DNA of 64,000 nucleotides from Acanthornis magna (lineage: Eukaryota > Chordata > Aves > Passeriformes > Acanthizidae), in assembly GCA_036785705.1 (NCBI GenBank), contig JAWUZG010000005.1:806001-870000 (forward strand). Reading direction: 5' to 3'. Positions within the stretch are counted from its first letter, which is position 1. Each line of letters opens with the position of its first letter. The notes beneath the pieces were generated by a model, which was not told the DNA's origin, ran no database searches, and saw nothing but the letters and a program-made list of their open reading frames with translations. Shown here in pieces: positions 49,811 through 62,500 of this stretch. Position numbers and translations under genes: made by a program.

Positions 49811-52800
49811 GCATCATGTGTCTTTTCCATATACACTTTCCTGGACTTAATAATTTCACTTGGAGAATCCTAATTGCTCCTGTATGGATGAATTGTAATC
49901 TTTCAGCAGTGTTTTCCCAAGCACTGATTTTTCTGGCCCTGCTCCCAGTCAGGCTTTGGTGCCTCCAGAGGGATTCAGGCAAGCTGCCTCCCTGAATCTG
50001 CAAGATACAGCTCATAGCCTCAGATAACAAATGCTGCTGTATTTTCATTTTGTTTTTATATTTTCTGTCTAAAAACATATTGCTCCACTGCCTCCTTCTT
50101 GCAAAGAGCACAAATCCCGCTCCCAAGCTGCTGCAAAGCCAGGCTTTCAGGGGCTGTTGTCAGAAATAAGGCCTCTTTATCTCCCTTCCTGTGTCGCTGG
50201 TCTCCATCTGAAAGAAGGGTGAAGTGTAAAACAGAGCACACTGAGAGGCTTTAATCGCACTGATGCCACCACCCCTCACTGCTCAGTGGGTCTGTTCCCC
50301 AAGAAAAGCACTGCCGGACAATATCTACCTGTCCTTCACATTTTTGTAAGGATGCAGCTCTCCTCAGCCCTTTATATTTCTCCATTCCTCCTCCTGAAGT
50401 GTGTCTGGAGCTCACAGTGCTGTCTGGGAAGGTGCAGCAGAGACAGGGCTAGAAGACTCCTTCCATCTGGGTGCAAGGCTCAGCATCGCTTGGTATTGCA
50501 GTGCATCAGGTTTGGACTTTGGTGCCTTGTGCCCAAGGGGTCTGAGCTGGGCATTTCCCAGAATGGCTTTCATTAATTACACTGCACCCAAAATGAGTAG
50601 CTTGACTTCTCTCTGTTACGTGACTCTCCTTCACAGCAAACCTCCCCTGCCTGTTCAGGCAGTTCATGATGTCGTGCCACAACCTTATGCTGATAACTGT
50701 AACCACAGAAGCTGCCTCTGTGCTTTGTGATTCAGCCCTTAACTGCTGCCAACAGCTGTGGTACAACCTACATGGGCATTTTCAGTGCCCCTGGAATCTC
50801 ACACAAGCTTTGCTTTCCATGTGGCACTGTGCCATTCACAGGAGAATTATAATAAAATAGGTCTCTGCATCCTTTCTCTGCCCAGATTACCAGAGCTACC
50901 CCAGCAGTGCCTTTAAACAGGAGACCTTGGGCAGTGGTGTCTTAGCTGCCTCGAAGCTCAGATTGGAGGGCATGTTGTGGAACATCACGGAAAATAGGAG
51001 ACAGGATGTATCCCTCTGGTTCTGGATCCCTTTAGCTCTGCAGATTTAAGCTAGGTCAGTTATAATACAGCTTGAAGCAGAAAGATGAAAGAGCTGCAAT
51101 TAACATCATCAAGCCCATATTTTCTTATGAACAGCAAATGCAAATGTTAATGTAGACAAGCAAAGACCTCTCCCAACCTCTATGTGCTGCAAATTTAGCA
51201 AGCACATCAATAAACTGTTCATGGAGATATTCGTGAATATTTTTGTATTTTAGCCTTGTCATCAGCAACTTTTCAAGATAATTATGTTGTGTGAAATGAT
51301 TACTATAGAATGAAAGAGCAAGCTCCAGGGTAGTTTGTCTCTGTGGCTGTTCATTTTTCAGTGATATGAATGATGGTTTTAATCAACAGGTCTATGCACT
51401 GGAATAAATTCCACTGTCTCATCATTGCTTTGGGGTTCAGGCTGTTTTCACCAATAACTATTTTTTACAACCAGAAACAGCTTCTGCTGAATCCCAGCAA
51501 AGAAAAGGACACATATGCTGTACATGAGTATATTGTGCTTTATGGCTGGCATTTCTAATGCTCCCCAAGTAATCTGGATGCTCAGACCCCGTCAGTGTTA
51601 ATGAGGACAGAATAACCAAGCCCTGCATTGCCCTAAGTGAAAAATCTATATACACAGTGCTTAATTCAAAGTATATAGAACTCAGCGGGTAGGCTTCTGT
51701 TGATATCAAAGGGTATTAAACCTGGCCTACATCAAGAACTTCAGAGAAAGCACCAGCCACTTCACACCCCAGCAAAGGGGTTTTGAGGTAACCCAGCTGA
51801 CTTGGCACTATGGGACTATGAGAGAGGACTGATACAGCTGGGCTGGGAGCAAACAACCTCTTGTGCAGGAATCCCAAAGTGCTGCAGCCCCTGCAGCCTG
51901 CAATGGGATGCTTAAGTTGCAGCAACTTCAAAAGGACTCATGGGGTTTTGGTAGCACAAGCTGCAGCAGCTGTATCAGGGCAGCGATGGGCATCTGGGCA
52001 TTGAGAGAGCCAGAAATTCCCAAGTCCTTCTTCCACCTTCCTTTTACCCCAGCTGGCAGCAAGGCTGCTCTTTAGCAAGTGGTATGGCTCTGACCGGGCT
52101 GTGTCCATGCCCACAGAGGTGGCAGCAAGATGAGTTTCTCCACAAGCCACAATGTATTTCTGTCCTTCCTGGCCTAAATCACCAAACTGAAAGGCAAACT
52201 GAATTCAGAAGCTGTCCCCAGTAAATTCTTGGACGCTCTCCTGGACACACAACCCAAAGTCCTTGTTTTGCTCAGTGCTGAGCTGTTAACCTGTGCCTTT
52301 CCTGTTTACCTCAGCTGGTGCTGAGCACCAGTGACTGCAGATAATTACAGTCGCTCCCAGAGGAGCCACTACACAAGTGGACACTTGTTAAGGCCAGTCT
52401 TAGTATTGCGTACATGTGAGCAGAGTTACAGAAGTGACCAGGTTCTCTTGGCTCTTAGCACTTCTCATGTTCCCTAAAGATTGTTTAGGCATGATCAAAA
52501 ATTTTTATATAATGTCCAGGCCTGGAAACCAGACAAAATCACTACGCTATAATTTCCAGCCCTGTGCGCAGGATGTAGCCTGGGCAAAGGGCTGGGCATA
52601 TTCCACTACGTAAGGATTTGTTCATTTTTGAACACAGCTCTCCAGCAGCCTCAGTGAGCTTTCCAAAATGACCTGGATGCAAGAGGCTCAGTTTCAGCAC
52701 TGCATTTGTAAGCAAGTGGACTTTAGGGGGGACAGGGGAGGTATTACTCAGTTGTAGGTGAAATTAAACCAATATTCTTTGGCTGTTTGCCATTCATCTA

Positions 52801-55590
52801 ATGAAAAAGCTGGTTTTCATTTGCTAACCTTTCAAATGTGTCCATCTGTAATTAAATATAGCCTCTCCACCAAATATAAAGGTACCTCACATACAGGTAA
52901 GCAATTGGAGCTGAGTATGTATGGTATTTATGCTGTCTTTTCAGTGTCTAATGCTCTAACTTTAGCATTTACTTGGGTTGTGTGTTCTGTTTTTACTTTG
53001 TTTTCCTGGCTACTTGAGTCAATAGCTTTTGGGTAAAAACTAGCCTGCAATTAAACATGCAAAGAAGTGGACTTCAGTTGAATGAAATACTATTAAGTGT
53101 ATTGGATCCATAAGCAAAAACCAGGCTTACGAGAACATGTTTTGTATTCAGTGCTGTGTTATCAAGTAAGGGTGATATTACCTGAAGCCAGCAAATTGAA
53201 CTGGTTTATGGTCTCCATGTTCTTCTGCTTTTATAACAGCAGCTTTCTGCCTTGTCTCTCATTTCAGTTACTGGAAATAAGTGTCTTGTTTTTCCAGCTC
53301 CAGATGTACTTGTCCATTCAAAGCTGAACCAGCAAAGTAAGAAGATGCCATATCTGCTGCAAGTCCCTTGCACTTCAGCAAGCTCCAGAGCTAAAGGCTT
53401 ATCAGATGCCCCTTTATTTTTCCCTCCTTGAGGCAGGATTCTTGAAGGCTGGTTTTACAAAGGCAGAAACCAGATACATTCAGTAAAGGTTAATCATTCA
53501 CAGTGGTACTGTAGTTAATAGCCTGGGAATGGAGGCAAAGGAAATTGATGTTGACTTTCTGGAGTGCTTTAAATGCTCTTGAAAACTTTCTCTCTGGTCT
53601 TCCTGAAAGCTTCCTTTCCTGTTTATGGCATCTTAAGGACTTTTCAAAGGATGAATAAAAATTCAAATTCTTTAGGAAGGTAAATCTAAGGAAACATATG
53701 GAAAAAGAACCAGTGAAAAACTGAAAACTGTTCACTTGGGAAACAGAAAAAGGAATTGTACTTTAGCATGCAATGCATGCTTCATTGGATTTTACTAAAT
53801 TGCCCTTGCTTTAGCACTGAGTCGCAGGAGAAATACAGCATTTCACAAAGCAGGTGAAGTCAGAAAGACTTTAAATGATTTCTGGTATATTAAATTCACA
53901 GAGACTAAGATGTATTGTGCCAGCCTAATTATTTTGAAACACTGCGGGTAAATCAATGGACATACACTTAATGTTTAATTGTAGGGACCGTCTATTACTT
54001 CCACTGTGTGGGCCAAGTCCTGCTCTCATTTGCAATTAATGAAATCTTACTACAGGCAATAATTCTGTGTGAAATGGGCAGCATTTCAGCACTCATTTGA
54101 TGATACATGTTGTGACAGAAAAAAAAGCCAAGAGCAGAACACGTGGCTCTTGCTTTCCCACTATAGGCATAGAGGTGGCATTGCAAGGATCTCCACAATG
54201 AAGAGCAGATGGCAGCAGCCAGTCCACTAAAGAAAAGTGCATGTTCATTCTGAGTGGTTTTCCAAAAGGAAAGGACCTCTTGGGTCTATACTGGGTCAGG
54301 TGAGCTTCTGCCATCCAAAATCAATGCAGCATCTATGGCAAATAATGGCTTTTCTATAATTCACTCAGAGTTTGTCACCTGGGCTCTTACCTGCTGACTG
54401 CCAGGCTTAGGCAGTGCTGGGAATGTGGGTTCCTGCTCCAGCTGAAAGCTGGTGGCCAGGAAGAACTGAGTGTCATTCCCAGCTTGGGGGAAGTAGATTC
54501 CTCTTGCCTTGTGTTCTCCATGGAGCTCATTTAGAGATGACCATAGTAGACTTTAAATTCTGACTGATTCCATTCAATGCATGGTGTTGTCAGGGGTATT
54601 TGTGAGTTTTCCAGGCAGAACATTGCTGTAGCATTTGCTCCCAACTTGCTTCTAGGTCCTTGTCTGGGTTCCTCATTAAAAGGATCCAGGTTTTGAGCTG
54701 GAAGCTCCCAAGAGCAGGGATTGCTGTCTGTGCATTCTCTATATAAAGATTTTCCTCTGTGTACGCTTCTCAAAGACACCTACATTCCACCAACGAAACC
54801 ACCCTTGTCACCCTGCACTCTGGAGAGACCAGTCCTCCAGGGAATGCCAATAAGCAATACCACCAGCATCCTTCCAAGAGTCACTTTGGGGCTCCCTTGA
54901 GCACTGCCTGGGGCAGCAGGTGGCCTTCATGATGGGAGCTGCAGTGCTCAAACTCCTGTGCAATGCTTCTCCCACTCCCACCTCATGACTGCTGGAGTCC
55001 ATGTTGCTCTGACGAATGCCTTGGCATGTGGCACAGGGGAGAAGCTCTTGCTGTAGAAGGTGGCAGTCATGTTTGCTTGCTTATTGTCATCACAGCATGT
55101 GTAAAACATGTCCTAGCAAACACCCTCCTAGTTGAAAATGTTTGAGCTCTCTGAAAGTTTACCTTTGTAAAACTGTGCTTTGCAGCCTGCAACCCATCAG
55201 GGCTTCAGAGCTTTCTGTGCAAGCCGAATAACCAAATCAGCCCTGTCTCCATTCTCCACTGTTGACTGGAAGAGAAAATGTGTTAATTTTATGCCACTGC
55301 TAAGATCTCCCAGCACAGGGTTCACACTGCCAGAGTGTATAAGTGGTGCAGCATCACTGTGCTGCATAAAAATGTAATTCAGAGAAAAATATTATCTATC
55401 CAAGTAATTCATTAAACTGAGCAGGTATTACTTACAATTATCCAAAGGTCCTACTTCCACCATCTCCACTTTGCTATGTACTGATGTCAGAGACACCTAA
55501 ACGTCACCCATCCCTGTTTTCCCTTTGGGTCTGTGGTACCCTGGAGACGTCCTGCCCTAGAGTTGCTCCTTGGAGAATGTGCCTGTCCTG
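49811..55590. other. Intergenic sequence, no supportable gene
   Basis: This is unique sequence. One splice-bounded segment at 54167-54299 was tested and has stops in all three frames. No gene, RNA or clear repeat is seen. Confidence 0.5.
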
Positions 55591-56360
55591 TTGCTCCCAT
55601 GCAGCTCCCCCTGCGGCTCCCGGCACACCTGCCCTTAGCAGGGCTCGATCCCTCGGGACAAGCCAGGCGCATCGCCTCTCCGGCAGCGGCACCCTTATAA
55701 GGGGGGGGTGGTTCTCCCGTTGCCATGACAATGAGCCTGTCGGGATGAACACATCTTTTCCTGAACAGCAATTCAAAGCTTAAAGCAATGCTGCTGCCTC
55801 CCAAAGCTTATTAGTGCCACGCGTAAACGGAGCTGGGCAAAGCCTTGGGAAAATAAAGGGGCGGGGGGAGCTGGCTGGTGCCGCGGACCCTTCCCCGCTC
55901 GGGCTTCGAGCAAGGCGATTGCTTTCTGCCTCTTTGTTCCCGGCCCTGGCACAAATCAAACCCTGCTCCCTTCCCCCAGCAAAGCTCGCGCTAAGCTGGA
56001 GCACACTAGAGCGAAAACGGATTAAAAAGAAAAATCATCCTTGCTGCCGCAGATGAAGAGGGTATAAATCAGCGAGATGGAGGGTGCTCTGCCCCGGGGC
56101 TGGGCTCGCCGCTGCTAATGAGGGGCTTCAATCAAAGATGGTCTGGGGCCCCGGGGTGTGCGCCGACCCCTCCTGTGCGCTCTGGACCTGTAGCACCAGC
56201 GGGCCGAGAAGGGCAGAGGCCAAAGCCCTGTGGGTGTGAGCGTTCAGGAGTGCCCAGGAGTGCGGGGCGAGCCGGAGCTGCCGCTCGCCACGCTGGAGGG
56301 AGCTCCTGAGACGGCAGAAGGGCCGGGTCGTGGTCCGGCCTTCACAAGCCAGACCCCGGA
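55590..56360. promoter_or_regulatory. Orphan CpG-rich island with TATA box
   Basis: CpG density rises from about 55590, is highest between 55860 and 56350, and then drops sharply. A TATA box (TATAAAT) lies at 56063-56069 on the plus strand. Downstream come a homeodomain-type TAATGA and a TCF/LEF-type AATCAAAG near 56116-56136. An ATG at 56118 opens a 63-codon frame with poor context and GC-driven composition. No coding exon is recognised on either strand. It is best read as the promoter of an unannotated or non-coding transcript, or an alternative promoter of a gene outside the window. Confidence 0.5.
56063..56069 (+). promoter_or_regulatory. TATA box within the CpG island
   Basis: GGGTATAAATCAG is a near-perfect TATA element within a GC-rich flank. 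If active, transcription would begin near 56095 and run to the right. Confidence 0.4.
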
Positions 56361-57803
56361 ACGATGGAAACAGGTTCTGTTTCAGATTTTCAGCTTTTAA
56401 TAGCTGATGTTGGCAGACAGGTTGTTTCTTTTTAGCTCTATGAAGAGTTATATTTTTTTCCCCGTGTGTAAATTAGTCTTATGTAGGTTGTAAACAGCCT
56501 ATATAGGTCTTGAATTTTTTTTTTACATATAAAATCGGAGTTTCTTGGAGCCACGTGGCTCTGGAAACTGGGGGAATTTTCAGGTTGAGGTTGACACAGC
56601 ATTACAGTGTCAATTATCCTTTCCCCCATCAGCTGTCTCATAAACCAGGGTTGGCACAGGCACAGTACAGAGTGGGAGGGGGGCTTTCAGCCAGCCCTGT
56701 CAACCAAAAATAGAGTGAAAAGTTGGGATGAGTGAGCACGGAGCTGTGGATGAGCCCAAGTGGGAGCTGGGACATGCTCCTTGCTGTGGGGTTGGGCTCA
56801 GTGGGACTGACTGGTGCCAGTGCCCACAGGTCACCTGGCAAAAGCATCCCCAGAAAGAAGGGGGTTCTTGCAAGCATGGGTGGAAAAGCAGCTGAACACA
56901 CTGGAGGACTGGGGAGAAGACTACAATAAAACGAAAATGCTTGCTTTGTGCAGGCTGTGGCAGCCTTGAAACGTGGGTTAAAACAGGCAAAAGCTGCCGA
57001 GAGGTGAACACTGAATAAGGACAAGTGAGCAAGTGAGACCGTACCTTCCTTGAGCTGGTTAAAGATTAACTGTATTTTGGCATTTTTCCTCAGTTCCTTG
57101 CTTCTATTTGCTTCAACCATTGGGTGCTGAGCAGTGATAACAAACCCAAAAGGCTCCATCCTTTGTGGAGGGGTGTCTCCAGAGCACCCGGGGCAGTGAG
57201 GCTGAGAAGGGCTTATAGTGCTTGTACCGTGGTGGGAGACCCCAGAAAACAATGCCAAAGGGGGGAGAGCGAACGGGGTTTTGGTTATAAGGTGTGATCT
57301 GTAACCAGAGTCTGATGTGATGCTGAAGGACTCTAAGCACAGGCAGCTGGGCGTGGTATTCCTTAAAGGCCTCGAAATACAAAGAGTCAGGACCACACTC
57401 CCCAGAATATGCTGGGTTTTTTCCCTGGTGTTGTTGTGCCAGCAGGAGTGGATTAAGGGAGGATTCCCTCATTTGGGAAGGGGGGGACTCCTTAATCCCC
57501 AAAGCCTGGATTTAAAGATCCTGGAGCGAGTAATCACAGACAGTGGATTAGCATCTGTTGGGGAGCCTGGCAGGAGAGGGCAGCGTGGCACTGCCAATGC
57601 CAGGGTTGCTCCTCACCCTTGTTTGCCACTCCTTTTCCCAGGTCTGTGCCTTAGATATGTTCACTCAGAACCACAGAATCCACAGAAAAGAAGATGTTAA
57701 AAAGAGCATTTCCTCAAGTTACGGATTATTTCCTGCAAGTGAGAAGTGTGTAAAACATGTCTGGGGCAAGTGACAAATGATGGCAGGGGGTGTGGTGTTT
57801 TTA

Positions 57804-57824
57804 TTTGTTTGTTTGTTTGTTTTT
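57804..57824 (+). repeat. (GTTT)n simple repeat
   Basis: Several consecutive TTTG/GTTT units make a short microsatellite. Confidence 0.9.
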
Positions 57825-59493
57825 ATAAGCACCTTTAATATTGCTCTTGCAAGGTTTCTGCCATCACAAACTGAGTCATCCTTTAGCCAGAAGAAGAAAA
57901 GGAGGAGATGCTTGTCAGTCAACAGAAACTAGCCGGTGTAGGGCCATCCCCATGCTGCCCGGAGGCATGTTGGCCTCCAGCCATGCAAGAAAACCCATAG
58001 TTAGTGCCTTGTTTGTGTGGGAAGCCTGGAAAACAGAGTTTGTGGCAGTGTGGCCCTCATTTGTTACTGTGGCTCAGCTGTCAGGGAGCAGGACCATGCA
58101 CTGCTTTTCTCTGAGAATGCCAAACACAGTCTTTTCAGCAAGGTCTGACTTCTTTCTCATTTGAAACAAAACCTTAAAGCATGCTATTTCCATACAGATA
58201 TAGCACAAGTGAAGTATTTAGCTTGGCTGAGGCATAATTCCCCTGGGAGATCTTGCAGGAGAAATGGACCATATTGGTTTTTCCAACTGGCCTTAGGTAC
58301 TGCTTCAGCAGCACATGAGCTCAGTGGTGTGTGCGTTTTCTGGCAGGAGGCAGTTGCCTCAAACACAGTGAAGATCAGCTCCCCAAGAGCTTCACCATTT
58401 CAAATTTAAAACTGCATTATTTATTCAGACAGGATTTTCTGGCAGCAAACATAGCATCCTTTTTTGCATCCTCTGTAGTCAAGAGGAAGGATGGTGATAC
58501 ACTTGATGGTGCCCACAGCATGGCTTGAGCTCTGTGGCAGTGTCCAGGCTCAGCTGAGCTGGGTGGAGCAGTAGGCAGAAATGGGCAAGAGCCAGGCAAC
58601 CCACCTCAGGCGGGGGAACTGGAGCTTCAGGTCCTGCTGCGTGTTGTCTTCTTGGCTGCATTCTTTAAAAGCTCCCTTTGGGCAATACTGGATCACCTCC
58701 CTGCCCTTTGACAGGGCTGGTGCTGCTCTACCCCAGCCTTGCAAGTGTGGCTCATCAGCCACTTTCAAGTCTAATATGATCACCTCCCTCTGCCATTGCT
58801 TGCTGAATTGAGGGTTGGTGTTCTCTCCTCTCCTGCCATTGCACCTGCTCCGTCACTATGATGCAGAGGGGGATTTTTGTGCTCGTGCCATCAATGCCCA
58901 ATCTTGGGAGACTCTGCTCTGGCAAAACAGTGTGGGCACATCTACCCCAGGAGTACAGCAGAGGAACACCCAAGTACTGTCTGGCAGAGGAAGTTCCACC
59001 ATCAGGACACCCACTCCCATACCTGGATGCTGCTGGGCAGAGGTGCCACATGCTCCATGTTTACAGGCCTGCACAACTGTGGGGTTGTCTGCCTTTCTTT
59101 TTTACCTCCTGGGCTGTGTCTAACTGAATTTGGGTAATGGGGTTTTTTTGCTAGAGGCTGTGCCACTGCTCTGGAATACCCACTCCTACAATTTATCCTT
59201 TCAATTTATGTATTGCCAAGGAACTGTGCCAGCCCTCACCTCTTAAAGGGTGAAAATCCTTTCTGTTATTGAGAATTGACTGTGTGCAAGTCTCTGAGGA
59301 CCAGCACCAGTTTGTGCCATACACCAAATAGGAGCAGTGGTCTGAGTCTGATTTGTAAATCAGGTCAGTGACATTAGCAAGGCAAGAACAGCAAACAACC
59401 TGGTGCTGTTCTCCCATCTGCACTCAGAGGAGACCCGGAACAGTACCCAGCAGAAGGGCTGCAGGGAGACAACAAGGCGTCTTGGCAAACCTC

Positions 59494-59508
59494 TGTGTGT
59501 GTGTGTGT
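59494..59508 (+). repeat. (GT)n microsatellite
   Basis: This is a short GT dinucleotide run, about seven units. Confidence 0.9.
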
Positions 59509-62500
59509 AATAGTCAAGACAAGTCTTTGTTTTCAGCAGGCTGCTTTCCATCACTCTCATGTAACCATCAGCATAATTGTAGCATCCAGGGTGCTCAGGG
59601 AGATAATGCCCAAGAGTAACAGCTAATGGGGAAGGGTTGGTGAGAGAAGAGGAACAACCTTTTATTGCTGCCATATGCTTTAAATCCCTTCAGTTCTCTT
59701 GCTATAGCCAAAGCGAGGAGTTTTTTTCATTGGCAATTTTAAGGTTGTTTTAAAAGAGACAGATTAGCAAAGCCAATGAAGTAACTGCCTGCCCACCCCC
59801 GGGCAGGACTCAACATCTCATCAACCCACCCTGCCGATTTCAGGCACCTTCCTGATTTTTCCACCTTGACCAAATCAAAGAAAGGAGAGTCCTTTGCTTT
59901 GAACAGAGACCACCAAGATAAACCCAAGATTTGTTCTTCAGATCTCAATGTGTGCCTGAACTGCTGAAGAATATCCACTGAGAGGGAGGAGATGGATCAC
60001 AGCCCATAGGGGAGAGGGCAGTGTCTGAACCTGCTTCACTGGTCTGAGCATCCTGCAGTCCCCCTGCCCTGGCCAGGGGAGGCTGATACTGATTTTTCAG
60101 TCAGGGCACTGCTGCGGGTGGAGGAGGGGCAGACTTGGCAAAGCCATGATGCTGTTTGCTCTGATCACTAAAGGTCATGAGGTGGCTCCGTCTGTCAGGG
60201 GGAGGAAATGAACTCTGGTATCTTCAGCAAACTAATTTCAGGCTTGTACTGATTCCCCTTTCAGTTTAATTTAATCATCTTTGGTGTCTGATTCTACAAA
60301 CACGGCTTTGTACTGCTAAACCTTTGCTGCATATTAGCAGACAGGCAGCTGGAATCTGAATTTGATTTTGACTATAGTGAGAAACCTTATATTTAGCACT
60401 TGGCAAATCTCTAGAATGCAGGAGCACATCAGTTTATAAATGCAGGTTGCTTTGATCAGTGTAATTTTGGAGGCTTAAGTACGAGAAAGAGAATATAGGC
60501 TGGCTACTGATACTCATAAAGGAGCAATAGAAAAGTATTCTACCAGGTGATTGGAATTACATTACAATATCAGCCTACCTAGAATTTGCTGCAAAGGGTT
60601 GTTTCTAATAGAAAAATGCTTTAGGTTACAAAGTACTTCCAATGCAGTCTTTTGTAGCCTGTAATATAAGGGTCTGGTACAGAAACACGTTCTTTCAGGT
60701 GAAGGGACTGACAACAGCCAAAATGGCCAGAGCTGGACTGACCCAGGGATGTGATGCAGACCACAAAATGAAGACAAGATGAAATGGCATTGGGATAAAC
60801 CTCCTGCTTTCACCCCTCTTCTCTGTTGGACAAAACTCCTGCTGGCTTCTTTGCCACGTAGGATGCCAAACTAAGAGTCACTCTTGGCATTAAAACATGT
60901 GTAGGATGCAGGGTTTTGCCATATGTTCTAACAAAAGCAAGTACTTTAGTTTGCAGCTTGGGGTTGGAGCTGGAGGCATTCCCAGTGATTGCCTCTTGCA
61001 AGAGCTCGTGTCCCTTTGGAACCTGTCCTGTTTCAAAAGGAGCCACCTCTGACCAACTTCACAGCAGCTCTCACAGGCACGTGGACCCAACTGCGCCGCT
61101 GTAGCTTCTGAGGCACTCCCTGGACATCCCTGGGGCCTGGTTTTCTTTCGGAGTTGCTGTTAGAGGGAGGAGTACTTGGCACCTGCAGGGTGGGGAGCAA
61201 GGGTTTTAGCAGCTGGAAGGCTCATCTGTGGGCTTATTGCTTCCCAAGAAAGACTGATTTTCAGAGGGAGGGTTCCCTTTGCATAGCAAAAGTGATTGGT
61301 GCCAGAACTTAGGAGTACATGGTTTTAAGGAGCTCAGGTTCTGTTCTCAGCAGAAAGAGATAAAAACTAAGGCAGTTGCAGTGACTTTCCTCTTCAAATT
61401 TGCATGGGCAGAACAGAAAATGGAGCTTGAATGAAAATATTACCACCAGTATTGCGGGCATGAAATTGGAGCACTCACCACCTCCCAAAAAGCAGTAAGA
61501 TGAAGAGGTGACCCTTCCTATCACTTCTGCTGGCCTTTGGCTTCCAAGAAATACCCTATCACTTTGATTTATTGACATGCTGGGGAAAGGCAGTTAATTT
61601 TTAGAATCAACCAACCCTGTGAGTCCAGATCTTCTGGAACAAAAATGAAAATGGAGCCTCCCCATCTCTTGCGTGTGAGGAAGGACCAATATTTTCAAAG
61701 CACTGTTGTGTGATGATGCTCAAGACCTCAGCTCTGGTGGTTGCTCATTCTCTGTTTTGGGGCTGTGGCTGCCTCTGCCTGAAGGGCTGGAGCAGATGTA
61801 ACTCCTCAGGGAGCTTTACCAGGAGATCTCCATGATTGCAGGATTTGGTCTGTGCTAAGTCCCCAGACCCACCAGGCCCAGCAGAGCCCAGAGGACCCAA
61901 CCTGGAAGCTTAAGCACACAGGTCTCTTCCACAGCCACTGTGTCAAGAGGTTATTGCCCACTGCCAGTGAGAACTCCTTCGAGCCTGGGATTCCTTCTGC
62001 TCCCCAACCCACCACATCACCATAGCCCAGCGAGCACTGGCGGTGCTGCAAAGATTATTTTTGCACCACGGCTACAGAGCGAGAGCAGGAGAGATTTGAT
62101 GCCTTCCAGCTTTTGCTCTTTGAGCCTGTGCATCCTGTGGCAGGAGCTGGTTTGTCTCCTGGTGAAGAGCTGAGCGCGGGCCAGTTGGCAGTGCCTGAGC
62201 AGGGACGCCGTGCTCGGAGCAGAGCCGGGGTTGATGCACGGCGTGGCTAAAATGGATTGACAGATTTGCAGAGAGCAACTTTCATGCATCCCATATGTTG
62301 CTTAGCTTCCTCTGGATGACTTAAAGAGAAATGAAAAAATCTTGTGCTGGAGGAGAATTAGGGTATTTGTATCCTTGGCCATTTCAAGTATCTCTTTTTT
62401 CCCCTTTGGCGTGACCTGATATGGTTAAAAAGAAAAAAAAGTATCAGTTTATCATTCTGGAAGTGTGCACAGATGTATTAAATAAAGATAGTTTCCTGTG

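Noticed and set aside
54167..54299. Plus-strand segment with strong acceptor and strong donor
   Set aside because: All three frames contain stops; it shows that good splice-signal pairs occur by chance here.
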